Below, piece after piece: positions 37,701 through 50,846 of a DNA stretch of 64,000 nucleotides (its first letter is position 1; each line of letters starts with the position of its first letter). This DNA is from Dasypus novemcinctus. Taxonomy: Eukaryota; Chordata; Mammalia; Cingulata; Dasypodidae. The notes under the pieces were generated by a model that saw nothing but the letters and a program-made list of their open reading frames with translations, did no database searches and was not told the origin of the DNA. Position numbers and translations under genes: made by a program. The stretch is taken from contig NC_080695.1 in NCBI RefSeq assembly GCF_030445035.2, positions 682,001 through 746,000 on the forward strand, in the 5' to 3' direction.

Positions 37701-38095
37701 GAAGACAGGGTTACAGGACAGAGAAAAGGAGAAGTCTGTGAGCCAATGCAGATATTGGTGAAATGTATGATAAGATAGAAGTGAGCAGTTGTGCAGTGAA
37801 GGGCTATGACAGGGGTGTGGGGATATGTTGGGTTGGGTGGTGCAAGCTTGACAGGGGGCTAGGTTGGGGAGGGTGGGTTGGATTGCCCAAGGAATTGGTG
37901 GAAGGGGTGGGGGAGGGAGCAGGTGAACACTGGGGATTGGCAGGTATGCGGTTGAAACTCTATTGTTGAGAAAGCTCATTTGGCCACATGACAAGGAAGG
38001 GCTACTGGTTTAGGGTGTTGGGAGGGGGCAATGAGGATAGGGCCACCTGCGGCAGGCTTCTAGAGAATGTGCGAGTGATCATTTTGTCCTAGCAG
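34746..38095 (+). mobile_element. L1 LINE ORF2 (plus strand), broken
   Basis: L1 ORF2 from just upstream of RT to the 3' UTR. Segments in order: finger region with KSPGPEAFTGEF (35178-35438), RT with [10 protein letters not shown] and FADDMTLC (35848-36039), late ORF2 (36519-36800), zinc-knuckle region near 37290-37330, and 3' UTR with G-rich tract (37790-37930). Several frameshifts and stops; 5' truncated. It is the inverted duplicate of 4263-7600. Confidence 0.85.
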
Positions 38096-38099
38096 TTGT

Positions 38100-40330
38100 A
38101 TCAGTGGGGGGAGACCCACATAATGAGCAGGAACACATTTTGCAGCACTGCTGCACCACGTAGATAATAGTTTACCCTGTAGTTCACACTCTCCCCCAGC
38201 ACATTCAGTGGGTCATGGCAGGATATATAAAGTCCAGCATCTGACCCTGCAATATCATTTAGGACAACTCAAAGTCACAAAAATGTCCCTGCATCACATC
38301 TCTCCTTCCCTCTCCCTGTCCTCAGCGACTACTGTGGCCACTTATTCCACCTCAGTGCTACAATTTCTTCTTTTTCTAGTCACAAGAGTTTTAGAGTAGA
38401 ATCTCAGTAAGTCTACTCTAATCCACATCTTTTTCCTCCATTCTGTGGACCTTTGGATGGTGATGTCCTCTCCACCTCCAGATCAAGGGGGCTTAGCTTC
38501 CACATGGATGATGGATGCATTTCCTCTTCTTGTAGTTGTTGGCACTCTTGGTTCCCTGGTGCGGTGGTTGACTATCTTTACTTCCCTGTTAGCGGACCTG
38601 GGTAAGTCCAATGAACCAGAAAATAGGAGTCACAAATCTGCTGAGGCTCAGGGCCCAGCTGGCACATGTGCAGTCCAGAGATTCAAGTCCCAAGTAAGCA
38701 CCATTCCTAGTGCCAACCACAGGTTCAGGAGAAGTGACAGCAGAGGCATGTGTAGGAAGGTCATATCTGAGTCCAGCGCCATCACGCTCAGGAGCACAAA
38801 TTCCACAGTACAGCCTTCTGACATGGCACAGAACTCCAAATCCATCTGCCATGACCACATACCCTGTGGATCTCCGTAGCCTTCAGGAGAGCCAGCACCT
38901 AGGGTTGTATCTACTTTGGCTCTCTCTGGGGTCCTGCTAGGTGTGCATAAGGGCGGCCCCTCTGATGACCTCCCGACTCTTTTTCAAGACTCGTGGCCAT
39001 ATAAACTCATTTGTCTCTGCTCTTTCCACTTCCATTCAAGATGAAAAAGCAGTTTTTAAGACTTGATCCAACCTGTAGGCTGAGATATTCTGCTGCTCTG
39101 AGTTTACCCTTTTATTCAATGTCTCTTTCTGGTTGCATCACCAGGTAGTGAATGGTAATAATTCCTCGGTGCCAGGGAGGCTCATCCGCAGGAGTCATGT
39201 CCCACACTGGGGGGAGCATCTACATGCTGAGTTAGGCTTAGAGAGAGGCCACATTTGAGCAACACTGAGGCTCCCAGGAGGTAACTCTTAGGCACCCTGC
39301 AGCTCTAGGCCTAGTGCATATTTCAGGCACACAGGCTCCTAAGCACAGTCATCAGTATCAAGGGCTCGTTTGTAACTACTATAAAAATACACAACATGTA
39401 TCATAACATATTTATGTCCTCTATATACGTGCTCAGGAGATCTCCCCCCCACTCATTGCCACCCGACACCAGTGTTCCTCCCCTGCCATAGTTGAACCTC
39501 TCTGTGTCCAAAACTTCTTCAACAATGAAGCCTAACATACTGCCAAATTCACTTCATAGGAAATGGAAATATAGTGCTGGGTCTGAAATTTAGAAATACT
39601 AAAATAAAGTAAAACTAAATTGGTGTATTAATAAAATGAAAAATGTTATAAAGATGTGTTTAAAATATTTTGCCTTTCATCACTGTAATAAGTGTTGCCC
39701 TGTATGTACAGTGGCAAGGCACTTTCTTTCATTTCTTCCTCAGTGTCTATATCCTTTCTTTTTTTTTTCTAATTTTTAATTTTGTCTTCAAAAGAGTTTT
39801 AGATCACAGTAATTCACATACGCCATGTAAGGGGCTCCCTTATATCCAACATCAAACCCTTCCCCCTTTCCCCAGCCATGATCTTTTTACATGTCCATGT
39901 CATACTTGCTGCAGCTGGTGTACAAATTTCAAAATATAGCTATCAAACATGGTTCCATTTTGGTTTACATTATCTGCAAAATGTGTTCACCGAGTGTGAT
40001 GAGTGTGCCACAGTGTAGCAGGAGGTTGTTGGTGTGCGAGGAGTGGGGTGGGGGGTTGGGGGATATACGGGAACCTCTTATATTTTTTAATGTAATATTT
40101 TTTGTGATGTTTATATCTTCAGAAAAATACAATTTACAAAATGATAGGGTGGGGGGATGGGGTGGGGTTATATGGGAACCTCTTAGGTTTTTTGTTTTCT
40201 TAGGTTTTTAAATGTAACATTCTTTGTGATCTATTAACTTTAATAAAAAAAAAGTGTAAAAAATGAAAATAAATTACAAGGTGACATGGAAAAAATAAAA
40301 CTCAGTAAATGAGCACACATACACAAAATA
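38100..40330 (-). repeat. R repeat copy 3 plus adjoining reversed fragment, inverted duplicate of 1990-4262
   Basis: Read in reverse this follows 1990-4262 closely, including the head-to-head R arrangement near 39900-40250 and the flanking spacer at 40350. Non-coding. An additional duplicated R 3' end (two G-rich/TATGGGAACCTCTTA units at 40030-40080 and 40145-40190) is present here. Confidence 0.65.
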
Positions 40331-40589
40331 AAAATGAAAAATAATGAGTGGGAAGGAGTTGGACTCCCCTCCCAGGGAGGCCCAATGTGTTCCCAAACAG
40401 TGGGAGGGCGTCTCCCGAGAGCATGGGCGGCTCCTACAGGGGAGGACAGGCCAGTGTGTCCAGCCCTCAGCGCTGTTGCAAGTGTCTATGAAGCTTGTCC
40501 TTCCAGGAGTCAAGCCTGGTGGTCCCCATAGGCCCAAGGGGAGGGGGAGGGAGGAGTGAAATAGATGGAAGAGGGGGTAGTTAGGGGGC

Positions 40590-41562
40590 AGTGGAAGTGC
40601 TCTGCCTGATCTTGCCATGATGGATACAGGCCATGCTGAATTTCATAAAAAATGTACAAAAGCGTATGGTCTAAAATGTAAACCATAATGTGAACTAATG
40701 ACCATGGTTAGTAGCTATTTTTTAATAATTGTACATCAATTGTCACAAATGTACCACCCACATATAAAAAGGTTATTACTAAGGAAGGAGGAAAGGGAGA
40801 TGAGGTTGGGAATCCCCTATGTTCTGTTTGTGACTTCACCGTGACCTAAAACTTCTTTGAAGACAAAATGTAAAAAAGTAAGACACTGAGGAAGAAATGG
40901 AAGAAAATGCCACTGTACATACTGGGCAATAGTTTTTACAGTGATGGAAGGCAAAAGATGCAAAAATTTTTAAAATAGTTTTCATTGTTTTAATACCCCA
41001 ATTTTTAAACTTTATTTTAGTTTTAGTTTTTCTAAATTATTATGTATTTTATTTCTTATTTTAAATCTACCATTACTCTCTCATTTTCCTATTAATTGAA
41101 TTTGGCAATATTCTTTGCTTCACTTTTTAAGAAGTTTTGAATCACAAAAGGTTTACAACTATGGCAGGGGAGGATCATCGGTGTGGGGTGTCAGTGACGG
41201 GGTCTCATGGGGGGAAGTTCACCTGGGCATACATGTAAGGTATATAAATACCATCTAAAGTACATCAGGCATTGCCACAGTGGGTGGAGACTCATACAAC
41301 AACCAAAAGAATATCAAATTCCCATCCTGGGGAGCCCTGCCACATTCTCTAATGAAACAGCAACACTCCGCCAAGTACAGGGGCAATGACTAGTGAAGAA
41401 GGGTGGTGCACTGATGGGCCCTAGACACTGACAACTCTGCTTATGAGCCTTTTGCTCTTGAAATTGCAACTTAGCTTAGTGTCCCAGGGTGCCTAAGAGT
41501 CACCTCCTAAGAGCCTCCGTGGTGTTCAAATGTGGCCTCTCTTTAAGCCAAACTCAGCTTTT
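40590..41562 (+). repeat. R repeat copy 4, 5' part
   Basis: Begins with the L1-like wording gtaaaccataatgtgaacta (near 40676) and proceeds through R to the aagccaaactcagc block. There a minus-strand L1 begins. The remainder of R does not follow the L1, so the copy is truncated or was rearranged. Confidence 0.6.
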
Positions 41563-44500
41563 TTATTTTTATATTTTTTATTGAAGTATATCATTCATAC
41601 ATGAAAACACATAAACAATAATGTATAGTAAAGTTTGTGAACTTACAAAATAATGTACATAACATCACACTGGGGTCTCGTACCTCCACCCTCCACCTGC
41701 TCTTTGCTTGGTGTGAAACATTTCTTACAAACTATGCTAGAGCACTGTCAAAATATTACTACCAACTATACTCCTTATCTTACATTTAGTGTCATTTCCC
41801 CCCAGCCCACACTATTTTTTTAAAATGTATTTTTGTTACAGATATTGTGAACTTGCAAAACAAACATACAGATGTGCAGATTTCCCATACAACTCCACAC
41901 CCTGGTGGCACATTTGTTACAGATTATGAGATAATATCGTCAGAGTACTACCACCAATCATGGCCCATAGCATACATTTCACACACTTTTTCCTTACACC
42001 TCCATTATCAACACAGCATAGCCTGGCGTTAATGCAAGAATATTATAATATTGCTGCTAATCACAGTCTATGGGTCACACCAATTGTAGTTCTCCCATGT
42101 TTCTGCAGATTCCCATCACCCTGCACTAGTGATGTGCGTCTGTTCTAGTTCACAGGACTCTCTTGCATTTGTATCCTTTACCACAATTCTCAACCACCTC
42201 TGAGTTCACTGTGTTATTCAGTCCCTAGATTATTCTTTAGCTTTCTACTGACATTTACTTCCCCAGACTACCTTTTTCAGTCACAATCCCATTTATAAAT
42301 CAGTTGTTACTCACTGTAATGTGTTACTATCAACTCTATCCATCTCCACACTTTTACAGTCCAGTTAATTAAAACTTCTATGTATATTGAGCATCCATAG
42401 TTCTTCTCAACCCTCCCCTCATCTCCTTATAACCTATAATCTAGGTTTTAATTCCATGTGTTTATTATTTATATTTAGTTCATATTAATGAGACCATGCA
42501 ATATTTGTCCTTTTGTGTCTGGCTTATTTTGCTTGGTACAATATCTTCAAGACTCATCCATGCTATCACATTAGTCCCAATTTCATTTCTTCTTATTGCA
42601 GCATAGTATTCCATCATGCGTATATACCACATTTTGTTTATCCATTCATTGGTGGATGGACACTTGGGTTGTTTCCATAATTGTGAACAACAACTCTAGG
42701 AACATTGGCGTGCAGATGTCTGTTCGTGTCATAGTTTTTGTTCTTCTGGATATATTCCTAGAAGAGGAATTGCTGGATCATATGGCAGTTCTATATTAAC
42801 TTCATGAGGAACTGCCAAAGTGTCTTCCACAGAGGCTGCACCATTTTACACTCCCACCAAGAGCGAAGGAGTGTTCCTATTTCTCCACATCCTCTCCTGC
42901 ACTTACTGTTGCCTGTTTTTATAATAATGGCTACTCTCTGTGGTGTTGGATGATATCTCATTGTTTTAGTTTGCATTTCCCTAATAGCTAGTGATATGGA
43001 ATATTTTTTCATGTGCTTTTTGGCTATTTGTATGTCCTCTTTGGAGAAATGTCTATGTACATCTTTTGCCCATTTTTAAATTAGATTCCTTGCTCTTTTA
43101 TTGTTGAGTTGTATGATCTCTTTATACAGAATGGAAATCAAACCCTTATCAAAAAATGGTTTCCACGGACTTGGCCCAGTGGTTGGGGCGTCCGTCTGCC
43201 ACATGGGAGGCTCGCGGTTCAAACCCTGGACCTCCTTGACCCGTGTGCAGCTGGCCCATGCGCGGTGCTGATGCGCGCAAGGAGTGCCCTGCCACGCAGG
43301 GGTGTCACCCGTGTAGGGATGTCCCCTGCGTAGGGGAGCCCCGCCCGCAAGGTTTCCAAATATTTCCGCACATGGACTGGGCTGCCTTTTCACCTTGATG
43401 AAGGCCTTTGAATCACAGAAATGTTTAAGAGTGAGGAGGTCACATTTATCCATGTTTTCTTTAATTGCTCATGCTTTTGGTTTAAGGTTTAAGAATCCAC
43501 CACCTACCACCAGTTCCTGAAGATGTTTCCCTACATTTTCTTCTAGGAGCTTTATTGTACTTCCTTTTCTATTTAGGTATTTGATCCATTTTGAGTTAAG
43601 GTTTGTATAAGCTGTGAGGTAGCAGCCTTCTTTCTTTCTTTTGGCTATGGATATGCAGTTCTCCCAACACCATTGTTTGAATAAACTGTCCTGCCCCAAC
43701 TGGGAGGGTTGGACAGGCTTGTCAACAATCACTGGGCCATAGATGTGAGGGTCTGTTTCTAAACCATCAATCTGGTTCTACTGGTCTATGTGTCTATCTT
43801 TATGCCAATACTGTGCTTTTTTTGGCCACTGTAGCTAGATACTATGATTTAAAATCTGGAAGTGAGAGTCTCCAACTAGACTTTTCCTTTTTAAGATGTT
43901 TCTGGCTATTTGGGGCCTCTTACCATTTCAGATAAATTTGATAATTGTGTTTTCTATTTGCTTACAAAATGCTTGTGGAATTTTTATTGGGATTGCATTG
44001 AATCTGATATCAATTTGGGTAGAATTGACATCTTAATGATATTTAGTCTTCTGATCATGAGCATGGAATAGTCTTCCAATTATTTAGGTCTCTTTTTATT
44101 TCTTTTAGCAATGCATTATAGTTTTCTGAATATAAGTGGTTTGCACCTTTGGTTAAGTTTATACCTAAATATATAATTCTTTCAGTTGTTATTGTACATG
44201 GAATTTTTTCCCTGACTTCCTCCTCAGATTGTACATTATTAGTGTATAGAAACACCACTGATTTTTGCATATTGATCTTGTATCCTGACACTCTACTAAA
44301 ATAATTTTCTTACCTCTAGCAGCTTTGTTGTCGATTTTTTGGGATGTTCTAAATATACAGTCATATCATCTGCAAATAGTGAAAGTTATAATTCTTCATT
44401 TCCCATTTGGATGCCTTTTATTTCTTTTTCTTGCCTGATTGCTCTAGCTAGAACCTCTAGCTCTATATTGAACAACAATGGTGACAGTGGGCCTCCTTGT

Positions 44501-45018
44501 CTTGTCCCTGATCTGAATGGGAAACTTTTAGTTTTTCACCATTGAGTACAATGTTGGCTGTGGGTTTTTCATATATGGCCTTACCATAGTAGGATGATTT
44601 CCTTTAATTCCTATTTTTTGTAGTATTTCTACCAAGGAAGGATGCTGTATTTTGTCAAATGCCTTGTCTGCATCAATTGATAAGATCATGTGATTTTCTT
44701 CTTTGGTTTATTACTGTGGTGTATTATGCTGATGGATCTGCTTGTGTTGAACCGGTCTTGCATGCCTGGTATAATACCCCACTTGATCATGATGGATAAT
44801 TCTTTTAATGTGTTCTTGGACTTGATTGGCAAGAATTTTACTGAGGATTTTTGCATCTGTATTCACTAGAGAAATGGGTCTGTAATTTTCTTTATCTGCA
44901 ATATCTTTATCTGGCTTTGGTATTAGGGTGAAAATAGCTTCAAAGAATGTGTTTGGTAGCATTCCTTCTTGTTGAATTTTTTGGAAGACCTTGAGTAAGA
45001 TTGGTACTAAATCTTTCT
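41563..45018 (-). mobile_element. L1 LINE (minus strand), 5' truncated and broken
   Basis: Starts with a T-rich run (the reversed A tail) and a 3' UTR, then ORF2 in reverse. RT peptides appear at 44711-44962 ([33 protein letters not shown]) and the active-site region near 44350-44380; a late ORF2 zinc-knuckle stretch lies at 42791-43012. The 5' end breaks off in RT near 45018. It belongs to the same general type as 1-1310. A DAS-SINE is inserted at about 43160. Confidence 0.85.
43160..43365 (+). mobile_element. DAS-SINE, 5' half (plus strand)
   Basis: tRNA-like head cttggcccagtggttggggc, then the B-box-like GGTTCAAACCC, and body up to about 43355, after which L1 resumes. The 3' half and A tail are missing. 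This is the clearest tRNA-derived head in the window and supports the armadillo assignment. Confidence 0.85.
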
Positions 45019-45019
45019 T

Positions 45020-45830
45020 TATTATATTATTATTATATATACATATTTTAATTAAAGTTAATAGATCACAACTTATGTGACATTAAAAAACATAAACACA
45101 TAAAGAACATGACGTTCACATATAACCCCACTCCCCACCCCCACCACATCATTTTTGTAAGTTGTATTTTTTGAAGATACATACATCACAAAAAAATATT
45201 ACATTAAAATTATAAGAGGTTCCTGCATGCCCCCCACCCCCCCACCCCTCTCTTCCCACATCCACTACTTCGCCCATAATTGTGGCACACTCATCCCACT
45301 TGGTGAACACATTTTGGGGCACTGCTGCGCCACATAGATAACAGTTTACTCTGTAGTTCACACTCTCCCCCAGTACATTCATTGGGTTAAGGCAGGATGG
45401 ATAAAGTCCAGCATCTGACCTTGCAATATCATTTAGGACAACGCAAAATCCCAAAAATGCCCCACATCACAGCTCTTCTATCCTCTCCTTGCCCTCAGCA
45501 AGTACTGTGGCCACTTTCTCCACCTTGATGTTAAAATTTCTTCTGTTACTTGTCACAATAGTTTAATAGTAGAATATCAGTAAGTCCACTCCAGTCCATA
45601 TTTTATTCCTCCATCCTGTGGACCCTGGGATGCTGATGTCCTCTTCACCTCTAGATCAAGAGGGGACTTAACTTCCTCATGGATGATGGATGCAATTCCT
45701 CTGCTTGCAGTTGTAGGCACTCTTGGTTCCCTGGTGTGGTGGTTGACCTTCTTCACCTCCCTGTTAGCTGACTTGGGTAAGACCAATGAACCAGAGGGCA
45801 TCTCACCGTTGGGCACCTGTGGCTTCACCT
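45020..45830 (-). repeat. R repeat copy 5, 3' part (minus strand)
   Basis: Reverse complement of the R 3' half (compare 3840-4262 and 48360-48800): the C-rich run at 45230-45250 is the reversed G-rich 3' end and the T/A-rich start is the reversed tail. Non-coding. Confidence 0.65.
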
Positions 45831-46310
45831 CCACCCCCAATAGGATAGGGGGGCTTTGGTGTCTCCACAGCCTCTCTGGACAATGGTGGGTACTTTCAGC
45901 CAACAGGGACTGAACTGTCGGGTGCCTGTGGATCCAACCCCATGCCTTAAAAGAATAAAAGGGGGCTGGTGTTTCCTCAACCTCTCCAGGAACAGCAGGT
46001 ATTCTCGGCTCTGCACGCTGCCCCTGCAGGCCCTCCATCTCAGGCATAGCTGGGGGGGGCTTCACCTGTGCGGGCTCCCCTGGGGATGCCAGCCCTTTCC
46101 CCTCACCCGAATCCCACTGTCAGGAGCTGGGCAGAGGCAGAGGGGCTGCCCCCCAAAAGAGAGACGTGGCCCTCAGCACGGGGCCTCCTTGGAAGCAGGT
46201 CCCGCAAGGTGGCGTTAGCTCAGTGCAGAGGAGGTGGTCCTGGGCTGGGGCCCGGGTGGGGTCCTGGGGTGGGGGGCCACCTATGTGTGGTCAGCAAGAG
46301 ACTCACCTGA
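45831..46310. other. GC-rich spacer, inverted partner of 1311-1450
   Basis: 46150-46310 is the reverse complement of about 1300-1440. 45831-46140 is unique in the window, with two similar C/G-rich segments (around 45800-45880 and 45900-45990) suggesting a short internal duplication. No gene recognised. Confidence 0.45.
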
Positions 46311-47317
46311 GACCCCAGGATACCAATAAAGTGAAAGTGAAAGTGCTGGAGAGAGCTAGTCCACGGGTTCAGTAACAACAACAAAAACAACAATGACAAC
46401 GAAGACCGAGTGCCTGTGCTTATATAGATGAAATAGACTTTAAAAGGCACTAATAATGCACAATCTGATGAGGAAGTCAAGGGAAAAAATTCCATTGACA
46501 ACAGCAACTGAAAGAACCAAATATTGAGGAATAAACTTAACCAAAGATGTAAAGCACTTGTATTCAGAAAACTACATGTCATTGTTAAGAGTAATTTTAA
46601 AAAGACCTAAATAATTGGAAAAACATTCCACGCTCATGGATTGGAAGATGGGATATCGTTAGGATGTCAATATACCCAAATTGATATACAGATTCAATGC
46701 AGTTCCATTAAAAATTCCACCAACATTTCTTTAAAGTTTTATTTATGTATTTCTCTCCCCTTTTGGACCCCACCCCGGTTGTCTGTTCTCTGTGTCTATT
46801 TACTGCATCTCCTTTGTCCACTTCTGTTGTTGTCAGCGGCATGGGAATCTGTGTTTCTTTATGTTGCATCGTCTTGTTGTGTCCGTTCTCTGTGTGTGTG
46901 GCACCATTCCTGAGCAGGCTGCACTTTTCTTTCATGCTGGGCGGATCTCGTTACAGGGCGCACTCCTTGCGCGTGGGGCTCCCATATGCGGGGGACACCC
47001 CTGCGTGGCAGGGCACTCCTTGTGTGCATCAGCAATGCACATGGGCCAGCTCCACATGGGTCAAGGAGACCCAGGGTTTGAACCGCAGATCTCCCATGTG
47101 GTAGACGGACGCCCTAACCACTGGGCCAAGTCCGCCACCATCCACCGACATTTTTTAAATAAATGGAAAACATGATTATCAAATTTATTTGGAAGGGTAA
47201 GGGATACCAAATAAACAGAAACATCCTAAAAAGGAAAGTGAGGTTGGAGAAATCCCCACTTCCTGATTTTCAATCACATTACCTAGCTACAGTGGTAAAA
47301 ACAAAATGGTATTTCAA
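46311..47317 (+). mobile_element. L1 LINE ORF2 fragment (plus strand) carrying a DAS-SINE
   Basis: The inverted partner of about 710-1310, with the same internal rearrangement near 46340-46430. ORF2 wording continues after the SINE at 47150-47310 (aaatttatttggaagggtaa). The fragment then gives way abruptly to an R element at 47318. Confidence 0.75.
46735..47140 (-). mobile_element. Full-length DAS-SINE (minus strand), specific to the right arm
   Basis: On the minus strand: tRNA-like head near 47140 (ggcggacttggcccagtggt), GGTTCAAACCC B box, body, and A-rich tail ending near 46740. Flanking atccaccaacattt/atccaccgacattt suggests a target-site duplication. The matching site in the left arm (near 855) has no SINE, so this insertion is younger than the outer inverted duplication. 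Confidence 0.85.
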
Positions 47318-47894
47318 GAAAAGGGGGAAATGGAAAGGACAAATTAGTTTATATGGCTAAGAGTCTCCAAAAAAGAGTCGGGAGGTCATCAGGGGGTGAT
47401 GCTTATGCACGCCTCAGCAGAGACAGCCAAGGTAGATGGAAACCCAGGTGCTGGTTCTCCTGAGGGCTGCAGGGGCCCACAGGTTCTACGGTCAAGGCAG
47501 ATGGCACTGGAATTCAAGGCCATGTCAGTTGGCCCGACTTTGGAGTTTGTGTTCCTGAGTGTGATGGAGTTGGACTCAGATATAACCTTTCTACATATGC
47601 CTCTTCTGTTACTTTTACTGGACCTGTGGTTGGCGTTTGGGTTGGTGTATACTCAGAAGGCCTGAATCTCTGAACTGTGCATGAGACGCCAGGCCCTGGG
47701 TCTCAGCAGACTTGCAGCTCCTACCCTCTGGTTTCTTGGACTTACCCTGGCCAGCTAACAGGGAGGTGAAGAGGGTCAACCACCACAGCAGGGAGCCAAG
47801 AGTGCCTACAGCTGCAAGCAGGAGAATTGCATCCATCATCCATGTGGAATCTAAACCCTTCTTGATATAGAAGGGGACTGGACATAGCCATCCC

Positions 47895-47945
47895 TGTTGG
47901 AGATGTGGGCCCGAAGGGTACTGGGAATGAAAGAAAGAGAAAAAG

Positions 47946-47978
<33 letters not shown>

Positions 47979-48369
47979 GACAGAGAGAGAGACAGAGAGA
48001 GAGAGACAGAGAGAGAGAGAGAGCCAGGATCAGGAGGTCTGCGAGTAGAGACTCATCAGACAACTTTATTGTTTACAAGGGGCTCTCTACATACCCCAGT
48101 CTACGTGACAACAAGCAGGAACACGTAGCCTACCTGACAACAAGCAGCATTACCCATAGTCTAAGGAATTTTAAAAGATCTTATCTCAAGGTACAAAGTC
48201 TAAGTGTTCTATTCACTGCAAAAGGCATGTGCTCATCTTTTCTTTCAGCCTTGAACAGCTTCATCCCATTTCCCGGGAACTCTTAATTACTGCATTCCTT
48301 AGGTTGCAAGCATAGCCATGGAAACAGCACGTCTCTCCTTGTGAGACCACTGTGCCTCAGTTTCCAACA
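47895..48369 (-). mobile_element. Solo LTR of an endogenous retrovirus, 475 bp
   Basis: A fossil solo LTR with perfect terminal inverted repeats TGTTGG/CCAACA and a 5-bp target-site duplication ATCCC (47890-47894 and 48370-48374). A reversed AATAAA near 48066 suggests minus orientation. It contains a GA-rich microsatellite. No internal region is present. It is younger than the R element it interrupts. Class uncertain. Confidence 0.8.
47930..48023 (+). repeat. GA/GACA microsatellite
   Basis: GAGA and GACAGA repeats over about 95 bases, lying inside the solo LTR. Confidence 0.9.
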
Positions 48370-48839
48370 ATCCCAGGTCCACAAGAAGGAGGAATAGAGT
48401 ATGGATTAGAGTGGTTTTACTGATGTTCTGCTGGGGAACCATTGTGATTAGTAAGGGAAGAAATTGTAGTAGTGGTGTGGAGAGGGGCGGCCATGGTGGC
48501 TGCTGATGGTCGGGAGAGGGAAGAAGAGATATGGTGTGGGGGCATCTTCAGGATTTGGAGTTGTCCTCGGTGGTGCTGCAGGGACGGATGCTGGACGTTG
48601 TGTGTCCTGTCGTGGCCCACTGGGTGGCCTGGGGGAGAGTGTGGACTACAATGGGGACCACTGTCCATGTGCTGCAGCGGTGCTCCAGGATGTACTCGCC
48701 GCGTGCAGTGGATGTGCCGCAATGATGGAAGAGGCTGTTGATGTGGGAGGGGTGGGGTGGGAGTGTATACGGGGATCTTATGTTTTTTTAATGTAATATT
48801 TAAAAGAAAATAAAGAAGAAAAAATAGAAAAAATAAAAT

Positions 48840-50846
48840 AAAACCTAGAGGAAACATGACCTTGAATGGACAATCGGTAGAAGCATTCTTTCTAAAAATA
48901 AAACTTAAACAAAAAGCAAACGAGGAAGAAATACTGCCCCTACTTCAAGTTAACTTTGTGCTGGAAGTTCTCATGGGTGTTATTTTTAAAAAGAATCCAA
49001 AGGGATAAGGTTTGGAAAGGGGAAAATGAAACTGTCATCGCTTACATGCGGTGTGATCATTTTATGGAAAAAAGGTACATTCCAGTGATTGGAAATGAGA
49101 GTTAAGATTGTGAGATGTGAGATCAATACATGAAATTCTGTTGCATTTCTACAGGCTAGCCACAAAAAATTGAGACAACCCAGTGAAGGGACAGTTTTCC
49201 ACGGTCTCCGAGAGCAGGACTACCCAAGGGGCTGCAGGAGTTCCGCGCGGTGGGGTTGTACTGCACGTGAGAATATCTCCTTGCAGACCCCAGGTCAGCG
49301 GGAGACGCCGCGGCCTGGCGCAGAAGGTCACACTTCCCGCTGGACGTGGCCGCAGCAGCGCCAGCGTCAGGAGCAGCGGCGGCTTTCCCGAGGCTGAGAT
49401 TTCCTGAGAGGAGTAAGAGAGTGAGGTCAGGAGGGTCGGGGGACCCTGGGGGGGGGGCGCTGGGCGGGGGGCAGGCTGGGGCACCCCGTGGGGGCTGGGT
49501 CCCCCCCTCCTGCCCGTGAATCACCCCCGGCAGTTGAAGAGGGAGCCCCGCGCTGAGTGAGCGCCGCAGCGCCGTCCTCGTCCCCTGCGCCCCCAGGGTC
49601 CCCTTCTGAAGCTCAGCGACACTGAGGGCAAAGCCTCCCGGGGCGCCCAGCTCCTGCCTCGGGAACCAGTGCTCACCGTTGGTCACTCAGTCGATCAACA
49701 CACACTTCCTTGGCATGCACCGGTTTCGGGCGGTAACGAGGACATGAGAGGGTCGCCGGGAGCGCCTCTGGCTTCTCGGGGGTGCTCAGGGCAGCGGGGG
49801 GATCAAGCAGAGGCGGGCACCCCGCACAAGCACGGCGAGCACGCAGCCTCTCCGCAGGGCGGGCTCTCCCAGGAGCAGCCCTGGCGGGGGCTTTGAAGAC
49901 CCCCCGCCCTCGGCTCTCAGGCCTGGCAGGCGCCCTTTGCCCCAGCCCGCGTCGGGGGCCCCCAGTCCTTTCGGGATCGAGGGGCGCGTTGCTGGGTCTT
50001 CTTTCCAGGAGGGGGACGGCCGCGGGGGGTGCCGCCAGGTGGGGGTCCCACCCCCAGGGGGATCCCCCCCTCCCCAGGGCAGAAGGAAACGTCAGTGGCG
50101 CGGGGCGGCCAGCACCCGAGGGCCCGGGCAGCGGCTGCGTGCGGGACGCCTCCTTCCCCAGAGACGCCCTTCTGGGGGGCCGGGAATGGGGGGTCCGGGC
50201 TCCCCACCAGCCTGCCCACGCTTTGACGCTCCCCCAGGGGCCCACGGGACCCCCCGCCGCCCCTCCCCTCCCACGACGACCGCTGGTCTCCCCTGGAGCC
50301 CACGCTCAGGTGCCACGTCCCTTCCTCTGCCCCTCTGGGCACGGGCGTGGAGAGGGGCTGAGCTGGACCCACGGGCGGCGGGGGCTCGAGCGACCTGAGA
50401 GCCGCAACCCTGCGCTGCCACAGAGCTGAGCCGAGGAGCCACGCCTTCCCCGGGAGGTGACACGGGGGCAGGGGCTTGGGGGGGGCGGCTCGGGACAGAG
50501 GGCAGGAGCAGGGTCCTTCTCCTCTCGGTCGATTCTTCAGTGCACCCCCCACCCCAAGGCCAGGCTGGACCTGGAACTGGGGGGTCCCTTAGAGACACCC
50601 GTGGAGGGGGGACTGCAGACACGCCCCCCTCCTCCCCCAGCCCCTCTCCCGCAGCCGGCCTGGCTGTGTCCACCCAGCAGGAGGCCCCTGAGACACCACA
50701 GGAGGTGGGAGCCGGCAGGGCCCAGAAGGGGGGGATCGGCAAAGGGGTCTTGACCTCGACAGAGAATGAGCCCGGCAGACCCGCAGGCGGGGGTTTGTCT
50801 AAGGGTTCTGGGCCCACGGCAGGGCCACCAGGAAATGAGGCAGGCA
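48840..50846 (+). repeat. Start of tandem unit 2, direct copy of 15.66-16.86 kb
   Basis: 48840-49165 is an old L1 RT fragment matching 15660-15985. 49165-49390 matches 15985-16200. 49930-50846 matches much of 16200-16860, with extra sequence inserted (49390-49930). No gene recognised. The join at 48840 follows the tail of an R element. Confidence 0.75.

Larger units (their letters stand above)
47318..48840 (+). repeat. R repeat copy 6, interrupted by a solo LTR
   Basis: Begins gggggaaatggaaaggacaa (compare 3342) and ends with the G-rich 3' end and A-rich tail at 48750-48840. It is split at 47894/48370 by an LTR with target-site duplication. The 5' portion of R is missing. Beyond its tail the tandem unit 2 begins. 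Confidence 0.7.
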
